Source: CAKZSB01 sp964646405 (lineage in GTDB: Bacteria; Pseudomonadota; Gammaproteobacteria; Granulosicoccales; Granulosicoccaceae). From it: a stretch of 11,857 bases of DNA. The translations under genes were made by a program, and so were the position numbers. The notes below the pieces were generated by a model. That model searched no databases, was not told the origin of the DNA, and saw nothing but the letters and a program-made list of their open reading frames with translations. This document shows positions 5,542-11,857 of this stretch, piece by piece. The stretch is taken from contig CAZYDV010000190.1 of NCBI GenBank assembly GCA_964646405.1, positions 1-11,857 on the forward strand, given 5' to 3'. Every line of letters begins with the position of its first letter. Position 1 is the first letter of the stretch.

Positions 5542-7439
5542 TGACCGGCAATCTCAACATGGAACAATTTCTCGATCAGCAGGCCGATCACAGCCTGTTG
5601 CGCTTTATCACCTGCGGCAGTGTAGATGATGGCAAGAGCACACTGATCGGGCGCCTGCTGCTGGAGTCCGACTCCATCCTCGAAGACCAACTCGCCAGAA
5701 CCGAGCGCGACTCGGGCAAATGGGGCACGCAGGGCAAAAACATCGATCTGGCGCTGTTGGTCGACGGCCTGGCCGCCGAGCGCGAACAGGGCATCACCAT
5801 CGATCTCGCCTATCGCTATTTTCACACCACGCGCCGCAAATTCATTGCCGCCGACACGCCCGGCCACGAGCAGTACACGCGCAACATGGTGACGGGTGCA
5901 TCCGCCACTCACGCGGCAATCGTACTGGTCGATGCGCGCAAAGGTGTCGTCACACAAACGCGAAGACACACATTTATTGCCCATCTGTTCGGGATAAAAA
6001 ACCTGGCGCTGGCAGTCAACAAAATGGACATGGTCGACTACTCGGAAACTGTCTTCAACGAGATCGCAGAAGATTTCGCAAGCTTTACGAACCAGCTCGA
6101 TGGCCTGAACGTCACAGCCATCCCGTTGTCTGCACTGGTTGGGGACAACGTCAGTAGACCTGGCCCCAATACACCGTGGTACCACGGCACTACCCTGCTT
6201 TCGTGGCTGGAGACGACGCCCAACGACATCGATCTTGCGCTGCAATCGCCGTTCAGAATGCCCGTGCAGTGGATCAACCGACCGAATCAGGATTTTCGCG
6301 GAATCGCGGGCACTGTTGCCAGCGGCAGCATCGCCACCGGCGATGCCGTGCGAATACAACCATCCGGAAAAACCACCCATGTTGCGCGTATCGTGACCAT
6401 GGATGGCGATCTGGACCAGGCCATCGCCGGCCAGTCCGTGACGCTGACGTTCAGCGATGAAATCGATATCACTCGCGGTGATATCGTCTCGACCACCGAG
6501 TCACCGGCGATGTCTGCAGATCAGTTTGAAAGCACCATCGTGTGGATGGATGAAGAACCGCTGCTGCCCGGCCGACCCTATACCGTAAAATGTGCCAGTG
6601 CCACAGCGAAGATCAATGTCACTGATATCAAGTACGAGTACAGCCTGGATACGCTCGAACACAATGCGGCAAAGCAACTGAGTGTCAACGCCATTGCCGT
6701 GTGCAACATTAACATCGACCGGCAGATCGCCTACGATGCCTTCAGCGAAAACCGCGAGACCGGCAGCTATATTATTCTCGATCCGGTCAGCAATCGCACA
6801 GTGGGCGCCGGCACGATCAACTTTGCCCTGCGCCGCTCGCAAAACATTCACATGCAGGCGGTCGATGTCGATAAAAATCTGCGCGCACAGCTCAAGTCAC
6901 AAAAACCGTCCGTGCTGTGGTTTACCGGGTTGTCCGGATCAGGAAAATCCACCATTGCGAATATCGTAGAACGCGAGCTCGCAGCGCTGGGCCATCACAC
7001 CTACCTGCTCGATGGCGACAACGTTCGCCACGGACTGAACAAGGATCTCGGCTTTACCGACGCCGATCGGGTGGAAAACATCCGTCGAATTGGTGAGGTC
7101 ACCCGACTGATGGTCGATAGCGGATTGATCGTGTTGACCGCGTTCATCTCGCCGTTTCGCGCTGAGCGACAGATGGCACGCGATCTACTGGAAGACGGAG
7201 AATTTCTGGAAGTTTATGTAGAGACGCCACTGGCTGTGGCTGAACAGCGCGACCCGAAGGGCCTGTACCGCAAAGCGCGCAGCGGCGATCTGAAGAACTT
7301 TACCGGTATCGATTCTCCCTACGAAGCACCGGAAAATCCGGAGATTCTGGTCGATACCTCATCGATGTCAGCCGAACAGTGCGCCAGTCGCATTATTTCG
7401 GATCTGCGCAAAAGAGGTGTGATTGGCGATAAGCACTGA
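5541..7439 (+). CDS. cysNC: Bifunctional sulfate adenylyltransferase subunit 1 / adenylylsulfate kinase (CysN-CysC fusion)
   Basis: A 632-residue protein from GTG 5541; ATG 5559 would shorten it by 6 residues. Residues about 15-440 are the CysN GTPase, related to EF-Tu: G1 GSVDDGKST (26-34), EREQGITID, G3 DTPGHEQYTRNM (from 105), G4 NKMD (160-163), then beta-barrel domains ending in TINFALRRSQNIH. Residues about 445-632 are APS kinase (CysC): P-loop GLSGSGKS (463-470), DGDNVRHGLNKDLGF, SPFRAERQMAR and KNFTGIDSPYEAPENPE. The protein uses GTP hydrolysis to drive APS formation by CysD, then phosphorylates APS to PAPS for reduction or sulfation. CysN-CysC fusions are well known in proteobacteria. 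It overlaps the cysD fusion by one base and is followed by a hairpin, so the operon probably ends here. All key motifs are intact; confidence is high. Confidence 0.97.
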   Translation: MTGNLNMEQFLDQQADHSLLRFITCGSVDDGKSTLIGRLLLESDSILEDQLARTERDSGKWGTQGKNIDLALLVDGLAAEREQGITIDLAYRYFHTTRRKFIAADTPGHEQYTRNMVTGASATHAAIVLVDARKGVVTQTRRHTFIAHLFGIKNLALAVNKMDMVDYSETVFNEIAEDFASFTNQLDGLNVTAIPLSALVGDNVSRPGPNTPWYHGTTLLSWLETTPNDIDLALQSPFRMPVQWINRPNQDFRGIAGTVASGSIATGDAVRIQPSGKTTHVARIVTMDGDLDQAIAGQSVTLTFSDEIDITRGDIVSTTESPAMSADQFESTIVWMDEEPLLPGRPYTVKCASATAKINVTDIKYEYSLDTLEHNAAKQLSVNAIAVCNINIDRQIAYDAFSENRETGSYIILDPVSNRTVGAGTINFALRRSQNIHMQAVDVDKNLRAQLKSQKPSVLWFTGLSGSGKSTIANIVERELAALGHHTYLLDGDNVRHGLNKDLGFTDADRVENIRRIGEVTRLMVDSGLIVLTAFISPFRAERQMARDLLEDGEFLEVYVETPLAVAEQRDPKGLYRKARSGDLKNFTGIDSPYEAPENPEILVDTSSMSAEQCASRIISDLRKRGVIGDKH

Positions 7440-7446
7440 CCACCGC

Positions 7447-7485
7447 CCTGCTCGCCGCCGCGCATCAGTCGCGGTGGCGAGCAGG
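7447..7485. terminator. Strong GC-rich hairpin between convergent cysNC and racemase-like genes
   Basis: CCTGCTCGCCGCCGCG (7447-7462) pairs with CGCGGTGGCGAGCAGG (7470-7485) around a 7-base loop. The only non-Watson-Crick position is a G-U pair on the + strand (A-C on the minus strand). It begins 8 bases after the cysNC stop. It lacks a T-run on either strand, so it may be a 3' stabilising structure or a Rho-assisted end rather than a standard intrinsic terminator. Confidence 0.55.
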
Positions 7486-7516
7486 TGAATGGCTCACACC
7501 AGTCACCAGTCCCGGG

Positions 7517-8263
7517 CTAGGCATCCACAATATTCTGCAACCCGGGATTAGTAAACAGACTTCCCCACTGTGTAAGCGCAGCAGTGTCGACTCCGATCAG
7601 CCGCAGCGAATGCCAGACCACCGCAGACGTCGAATCGTATATTGGAATACCGGTTTGCTGCTCCAGGTTATCAATGAGCGTTGCCGCAGGCAAATTGGTG
7701 CAAATGATGATGATTGCCGCAGGCTGACTTTTCGCAACCTCCAGCACCATGTCGGCAATAGCCTGTTCGGCTACCTGCGAAAAATCAAAATTGACTGAAA
7801 TACCCAGGTGGCGCTCGGCGTCAATCACAAACCCGGCATTGGTGTAGTTGTCGACAATCGCCGATTGCACATCCGAAACATAAGGCGTCACCAGCCCAAT
7901 GTTAGTGACACCGCCAGCCTTGAGCACGAGATTCAGTGCCATCATCGAGGCGGTTGCCGCTATGCCATAACGCGCTTCAATCTCGGCACAAAGATCGTGA
8001 TCCTCGTGAAAGCCCCGCCATGCCGCCGAGGTACCATTCCAGGCAATCACATCCATTTTGGCATCCGCAAGCAATCGCGCCGAAGACATGAAAGGTTCAA
8101 TTTCAAACTGCGCCAGCGCCTGCTGCGACAATGAAATCTCCGTCACCGGAAAACGGGAAAAGTGCGCGCTGACGCCCGACAGCGCACTGACAATCTGCTG
8201 TGTGACTGGCTCGAGTACTGTATTGGAAGACGGCGTCAACATGCCGATTCGTTGGGTATTCAT
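7517..8263 (-). CDS. Asp/Glu racemase superfamily enzyme (maleate isomerase / arylmalonate decarboxylase-like)
   Basis: A 248-residue protein, ATG 8263-8261, with AAGGAGG a few bases upstream. It has two Rossmann-like halves typical of the Asp/Glu racemase superfamily, with IGMLTPSSNTVLEP at the N terminus as in maleate cis-trans isomerases. Most racemases and maleate isomerases use two cysteines. Here the first position is Gly77 (WNGTSAAWRG) and only the second, Cys188 (IIIICTNLPAA), is present. This Gly/Cys pattern, together with GTS (77-79) and Tyr128 (VTPYVSDV), resembles Bordetella arylmalonate decarboxylase (Gly74, Tyr126, Cys188). The residue after Cys188 is Thr, not the decarboxylase Gly, so the reaction is uncertain. 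It probably decarboxylates or isomerises a small dicarboxylic acid in the cytosol. It is the second gene of an apparent two-gene operon, 39 bases after the thioesterase gene. Confidence 0.85.
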   Translation of the reverse strand: MNTQRIGMLTPSSNTVLEPVTQQIVSALSGVSAHFSRFPVTEISLSQQALAQFEIEPFMSSARLLADAKMDVIAWNGTSAAWRGFHEDHDLCAEIEARYGIAATASMMALNLVLKAGGVTNIGLVTPYVSDVQSAIVDNYTNAGFVIDAERHLGISVNFDFSQVAEQAIADMVLEVAKSQPAAIIIICTNLPAATLIDNLEQQTGIPIYDSTSAVVWHSLRLIGVDTAALTQWGSLFTNPGLQNIVDA

Positions 8264-8302
8264 AGGCCCTCCTTGATGCTGTACACCGCCCGAGCGGGCC
8301 GG

Positions 8303-8788
8303 TCAGACCGGTTTTTTAACCGAGATGACATGGCCGATCTGCCACGGCCGCGATAGCGTGCTGTGCGCCTGTTTAACCTGCGCGAGCCGCGCGATTGCAG
8401 ATGGCGGCAGTGGCGCGGTCTTTCGGGTACTCATATCCACCCAGACTGAAAGCGTTTCATGACTGGCGGCCATGAACCCTTCCCGGGCATGAAACATTTC
8501 CTGGTAGAAGTGAATGCGCTTTTCGTCGTGATCGAGCAGACGCGTTTCAAAACGCAGCGGATCGCCCTCACGCACTTCGCGAAAGTAATTGAGATGCGCC
8601 TCCAGAGCAAACGTTGACCCACCGGTCCGCTGGCGAAATTCGGGCGTCAGACCGAGCCAGTGGAAAAACGGTTCGGCAGCGATATCGAACACGACATGAT
8701 AGTAGCCAACGTTCATGTGGCCGTTGTAGTCAATCCACTCCGGTTGAACCGTCGTGGTATAGGCTTGATAGGGAGTCTCGATAGTCAT
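8303..8788 (-). CDS. Hotdog-fold acyl-CoA thioesterase
   Basis: A 161-residue protein, ATG 8788-8786, without a strong Shine-Dalgarno (upstream reads CCGAATTCAG). The segment PEWIDYNGHMNVGYY (16-30) carries the Asp20-Asn26 stretch of 4-hydroxybenzoyl-CoA-type thioesterases, where the Asp is catalytic. FALEAHLNYFREVREGDPL and DHDEKRIHFYQEM follow, as expected for the single hotdog fold. Close relatives include thioesterases associated with carnitine degradation, which hydrolyse betainyl-CoA; that substrate would suit the nearby mttB-like gene, but no carnitine dehydrogenase is present here, so the link is speculative. The protein is cytosolic and probably forms dimers or tetramers. It is first in the putative operon with the racemase-like gene and divergent from the molybdenum hydroxylase gene. 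Confidence 0.87.
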   Translation of the reverse strand: MTIETPYQAYTTTVQPEWIDYNGHMNVGYYHVVFDIAAEPFFHWLGLTPEFRQRTGGSTFALEAHLNYFREVREGDPLRFETRLLDHDEKRIHFYQEMFHAREGFMAASHETLSVWVDMSTRKTAPLPPSAIARLAQVKQAHSTLSRPWQIGHVISVKKPV

Positions 8789-8818
8789 CTGAATTCGGTG
8801 ACGGCCGCAGAAGGCTCT

Positions 8819-8824
8819 ATTGTA
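8819..8824 (-). promoter_or_regulatory. Possible -10 element for the thioesterase operon
   Basis: The minus strand reads TACAAT, close to the sigma-70 -10 consensus, which would give a leader of roughly 20-25 bases to ATG 8788. No good -35 hexamer lies 16-18 bases upstream (TCAATC or GTCAAT), so this is a weak call. Confidence 0.3.
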
Positions 8825-8840
8825 CCCCGGCTACAAGTCG

Positions 8841-8877
8841 CGATTGACGGTCAGGCAAAGATACGTTCCGTCAGTCG
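8841..8877. repeat. Inverted repeat in the thioesterase/molybdenum hydroxylase divergent spacer
   Basis: CGATTGACGG (8841-8850) and CCGTCAGTCG (8868-8877) are reverse complements at 9 of 10 positions, with a 17-base spacer. The centre-to-centre distance is 27 bases. Its place between two divergent genes, just upstream of the possible TACAAT, would suit an operator for a dimeric regulator or a leader hairpin. No regulator gene is adjacent. The repeat is seen directly; its role is inferred. Confidence 0.4.
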
Positions 8878-8972
8878 GCGTCTTTCCACTCGGTAGCCCC
8901 GCAGCGGTTTCACCTGCGCGAGCGGTGCGGTACGATCCAGTGTACTTTTTCACGATCATTTCATTTCACCGA

Positions 8973-11288
8973 ATGCCTCGACTGGAAGACCCGGCGCTGT
9001 TGCGTGGCCAGGGACAATACACCGACGACCTGAGTCTGCCTGGACAACTCACGATGGCAGTATTGCGCTCGCCGATCGCCCATGGCCACCTGCGCGCACT
9101 CGACGTTGAATCGGCCGCGGCGATGCCCGGCGTCACCGCTGTTCTTACCGCCGCGCACTTGAAGCAGCACGGCGTCAGGCCACTGAATTGCCGCGCAAGC
9201 CTGACCGGCAGTGACGGCCAGCCGATGCTTGAGCCCGATCGCCCGGTATTGGTCAGCGACAAAATTGCCCATCTCGGTGAACCGCTGGCCGCAGTCATCG
9301 CAGAATCTCAGGCCATCGCGCAACAGGCGATCGAATTGATCGAGTTCGACTACGACACACTGCCAGCGATCACGAACCCGCAACAGGCAAGCGCAGAATC
9401 GGCAACCCGGATTTGGCCACAGATTCCCGCCAATCGATCGTTTAGCTGGGAAAAGGGCAACCGCGACGAGACCGACGCCGCACTGGCCCAGGCAGATCAC
9501 GTCGTTGAACTGACCGTGCTTCATCCGCGCATTGCGATCACGCCGGTGGAACCGCGTGCCTGTCTCGCCTCATACGACGGCGACACCTCATCGTACACGC
9601 TGTACACGCCGAGCCAGGGTGTCATCTCACTGCAGCGTGCGCTGGCGGGATTTCTCGATATCGATAAAGATCAACTGCGCGTCATCACACGCGATACCGG
9701 CGGCAGTTTTGCGGTGAAGATCTGGCCCTACCCGGAGCAAATTCTCGCGCTGATCGGCGCTAAGGTAACTGGCCGGCCAGTCAAATGGACGGCCAGCCGC
9801 AGCGAGTCGTTTCAGGCCGATGCGATGGGCCGGGGCCGTGTCGATAAAGCGCAGCTCGCGCTCGATGCGCGTGGCCGCTTTCTCGGCTTTCGCGTTCAGG
9901 CGCTGGCCGATATGGGCGCCTACCTGAATGCGGTGGGGCCTTTCGTTGCCAGCAGCGGCGCGGTGCGCCCGTTTGGGCAGACCTACAATATTCCAGCCAT
10001 GCACTACAGCGTAGACGCGTTGTTCACGAACTGTATTCCCACCGACGCCTACCGCGGCGCTGGCAAGCCGGAATCTGCACTGACTCTGGAACGTTTAATT
10101 GAGCTTGCCGCGCAGCGACTGCAGATCGATCCGTTTGAGTTGCGTCGCCAAAACCTGATCCGCCCGGCCGATCTGCCATTTGAAACACCGATGGCAGAAA
10201 CCTACGATGGTGGCGAATTCCCGAATCTGGCCACACAGCTACATCAAAAGGCCGACTGGGCCGGACTATCACAGCGCAAAGACCAAAGCCTGAAAAACGG
10301 TCGATTGCGAGGTGCCGGTGTGGCGTTCTATCTGCACGCCACCGGTGGCTCGACCGATGAACGCAGCGAAGTACACGCCCAGACCGATGGCACCGTACTC
10401 GTTAGAACCGGCCTGCAGGACAATGGCCAGGGCCATCGTACGGTGCTGGCGACCGTGGCGTCAGAGGCACTGGACATTCCGATTGACCGCATCGTGGTTG
10501 AACAGGGTGACACCGAGTGGCTGAAAAAAGGTGGTGGCACAGGTGGATCCAATTTGGTGCCGGTGGCAGCCAACACGGTCCACCGCGCCGCTCTGGCAAT
10601 GATTGACAACGGCAAACAGATCGCCGCCCACCTGCTTGAGGCATCGCATCTGGATATCGAGTACGAGCACGGGGAATTTCGTATCGTCGGCACCGATCGC
10701 AGCGCAACGCTTGCAAAGGTGGCAGAGTCCTACGAGCAGACAACAAGTGAACTGCGCGAACAAATGCCGGAGACCGGTTGCGCAGGAATTCTGGATTTTG
10801 AAGGCACCCACACGACTTTTCCCAATGGTGGTTGCGTGGTTGAAGTGGAAATAGATCCGCAAACCGGCCAGGTACAAATCGATCGCTACTGCAGTATCGA
10901 CGATGTCGGCCGCGTCTTCGATGAGCAATCGGCGCTGGGCCAACTACACGGCGGCATCGCCCAGGCCGCCGGCGAAATCCTCTACGAGGATGTGCACTAC
11001 GACGAATACGGACAGCTACTGTCAGGCTCGATGATGGACTACACCCTGCCCCGCGCCACCGACCTGCCAGCACTACAGGCCGAATTCCTGCCGACCGCAA
11101 GCCCCCATTCGCTGCTGGGTGCAAAAGGAATCGGCGAGCTGACCAGCATCGGCGCGCCCGGGCCGATCATGAACGCCGTCATGGATGCGCTGCACGTAAC
11201 CGGCGTCGAACACATCGACAGACCTGTTACCGCCAGTAAAATCTGGCATGCCCTGTCCCAGGCCGCATCGGCCCGTGACCCTGTTTAA
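8973..11288 (+). CDS. Molybdopterin-binding hydroxylase large subunit (form II CoxL / xanthine dehydrogenase family), stand-alone
   Basis: A 771-residue protein from ATG 8973. The frame opens further upstream (GTG 8940 is possible), and no Shine-Dalgarno settles the start. The N terminus PRLEDPALLRGQGQYTDDL is the family's opening motif, and residues about 5-125 form the a/b-hammerhead domain. The molybdopterin-binding part shows DTGGSFAVK (241-249), AYRGAGK (359-365), GGGTGGSN (520-527) and GAKGIGE with the expected catalytic Glu722, followed by APGPIMNAVMDAL. AYRGAG marks form II enzymes, not true CO dehydrogenase (AYRCSFR). These enzymes hydroxylate aldehydes, purines or heterocycles at a Mo centre in a complex with FAD and 2Fe-2S subunits, neither encoded in the window: the thioesterase is upstream and divergent, and a lipoprotein follows. 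GGSFAVK has Ala and Val where GGSFGMK or GGGFGGK is usual. Substrate is unknown. Confidence 0.92.
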   Translation: MPRLEDPALLRGQGQYTDDLSLPGQLTMAVLRSPIAHGHLRALDVESAAAMPGVTAVLTAAHLKQHGVRPLNCRASLTGSDGQPMLEPDRPVLVSDKIAHLGEPLAAVIAESQAIAQQAIELIEFDYDTLPAITNPQQASAESATRIWPQIPANRSFSWEKGNRDETDAALAQADHVVELTVLHPRIAITPVEPRACLASYDGDTSSYTLYTPSQGVISLQRALAGFLDIDKDQLRVITRDTGGSFAVKIWPYPEQILALIGAKVTGRPVKWTASRSESFQADAMGRGRVDKAQLALDARGRFLGFRVQALADMGAYLNAVGPFVASSGAVRPFGQTYNIPAMHYSVDALFTNCIPTDAYRGAGKPESALTLERLIELAAQRLQIDPFELRRQNLIRPADLPFETPMAETYDGGEFPNLATQLHQKADWAGLSQRKDQSLKNGRLRGAGVAFYLHATGGSTDERSEVHAQTDGTVLVRTGLQDNGQGHRTVLATVASEALDIPIDRIVVEQGDTEWLKKGGGTGGSNLVPVAANTVHRAALAMIDNGKQIAAHLLEASHLDIEYEHGEFRIVGTDRSATLAKVAESYEQTTSELREQMPETGCAGILDFEGTHTTFPNGGCVVEVEIDPQTGQVQIDRYCSIDDVGRVFDEQSALGQLHGGIAQAAGEILYEDVHYDEYGQLLSGSMMDYTLPRATDLPALQAEFLPTASPHSLLGAKGIGELTSIGAPGPIMNAVMDALHVTGVEHIDRPVTASKIWHALSQAASARDPV

Positions 11289-11406
11289 CTTTAAGCATTC
11301 AATCCATCCGCCATTACTTGAAGTCGCACCACCCACGGGGACTGATTCCTGCAGTGCCATAGATTTCGTTGATTGTTCAATAGCATCAAAGAGGTAGAGA
11401 ATTGCC

Positions 11407-11857
11407 ATGAAAGTATCCCTAAGTTTACGAACGACCACGATTGCCATTGGCTGCGCGCTACTCACCTCCTGTGGCGGCGGGGGCGGCGGGGGCCCGGCAG
11501 TAGATCCAGCGGTCAATGACACATCCACCGATGATCTCAAGCAAGCCGCACTGGCCAATATCGGCAGCGGCCTGAACACCGCCGGTACAGGGGCCGGCGA
11601 CGTCGTCAACAACAACGCCGGCACACTGCAGGGTACGCCTATTGACGGACTGATTGACCCGCCGGATGAAAATGGCGATACAGTCAACGTCAGTTCTGAA
11701 ATCTTCAGCGCTGAGGCCAAAAGCCTGGTCGGCGCCACACTGGCACTCGATGATGCCGACGGCAATCAAACGGTTCGTTCCGGCACGCGAATCACAATAG
11801 ATCCGGATCCCGTTGAGGTTTGTGCCGAAGACATTCTGGACACCCAGACCGACCAAC
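11407..11857 (+). CDS. Glycine-rich lipoprotein, 3'-truncated by window edge
   Basis: The frame from ATG 11407 runs 150 codons without a stop to the window end. GAGG (11391-11394) lies 12 bases upstream. The N terminus MKVSLSLRTTTIAIGCALLTSC is a lipoprotein signal peptide with lipobox LTSC, so Cys22 would be lipidated and the protein anchored to the outer or inner membrane. Ser-Cys is followed by seven glycines and Pro, a flexible tether typical of surface or periplasmic lipoproteins. The rest is acidic, rich in Asp, Asn, Gly and Thr (NIGSGLNTAGTGAGDVVNNNAG, LALDDADGNQ), as in secreted adhesin-like or Ca-binding domains, but no specific domain is recognised. It starts 118 bases after the molybdenum hydroxylase gene and is probably a separate transcription unit. 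Function unknown. Confidence 0.75.
   Translation, partial: MKVSLSLRTTTIAIGCALLTSCGGGGGGGPAVDPAVNDTSTDDLKQAALANIGSGLNTAGTGAGDVVNNNAGTLQGTPIDGLIDPPDENGDTVNVSSEIFSAEAKSLVGATLALDDADGNQTVRSGTRITIDPDPVEVCAEDILDTQTDQ

Noticed and set aside
5538..6380. Minus-strand frame of 280 codons opposite cysN
   Set aside because: The + strand is certain cysN; the antisense frame is compositional.
8820..8972. Longer N terminus for the molybdenum hydroxylase (frame opens at 8820)
   Set aside because: The first family motif (PRLEDPALLRG) follows ATG 8973 directly, and the upstream residues do not resemble the family. GTG 8940 cannot be fully excluded.
10402..11765. Overlapping minus-strand frames opposite the molybdenum hydroxylase end and the lipoprotein gene
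   Set aside because: They are Arg/Pro/Ser-rich shadows with no ribosome site or motifs. The + strand frames carry the family motifs and a lipoprotein signal peptide.

Overview
This 11.9 kb window reads like a chromosomal segment of a heterotrophic, probably marine proteobacterium, most likely a gammaproteobacterium. The pointers are a CysD plus fused CysN-CysC sulfate-activation operon, a non-pyrrolysine MttB-type methyltransferase, a soluble class III nucleotide cyclase and fairly GC-rich coding sequence. The taxonomic call is inference; no rRNA or tRNA gene is present.

Layout, left to right: (1) the 3' part of a trimethylamine-methyltransferase-family (MttB) gene on +; (2) a short spacer with nested inverted and tandem repeats (about 1129-1266); (3) two minus-strand genes, a secreted DUF2059-like protein and, upstream of it, a class III adenylate/guanylate cyclase; (4) divergent from the cyclase, a + strand sulfate-activation operon. 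Its first gene is one uninterrupted 594-codon frame that joins an IS630-transposase-like DNA-binding region to a complete CysD. It is followed, with a one-base overlap, by a CysN-CysC fusion and then a strong hairpin; (5) two minus-strand genes, an acyl-CoA thioesterase and an Asp/Glu racemase/maleate isomerase/arylmalonate decarboxylase superfamily enzyme; (6) divergent on +, a stand-alone molybdopterin hydroxylase large subunit (form II CoxL/xanthine dehydrogenase type); (7) the start of a lipoprotein gene that runs off the right edge.

CysD (with CysN) makes adenosine 5'-phosphosulfate from ATP and sulfate with help from GTP hydrolysis. The CysC domain phosphorylates it to PAPS. The thioesterase and the racemase-like enzyme probably form a small catabolic operon. 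No gene between 1 and 11857 completes the molybdenum hydroxylase (FAD and 2Fe-2S subunits) or the MttB system (corrinoid protein).

The most unusual feature is the fusion at 3757-5541. A transposase-derived double helix-turn-helix region, with a DDE nuclease fold lacking catalytic residues, lies in frame ahead of CysD. It may be a domesticated regulator physically joined to the enzyme, or a separate upstream protein merged with cysD by a frame change. No gene-free stretch longer than 300 bases exists.
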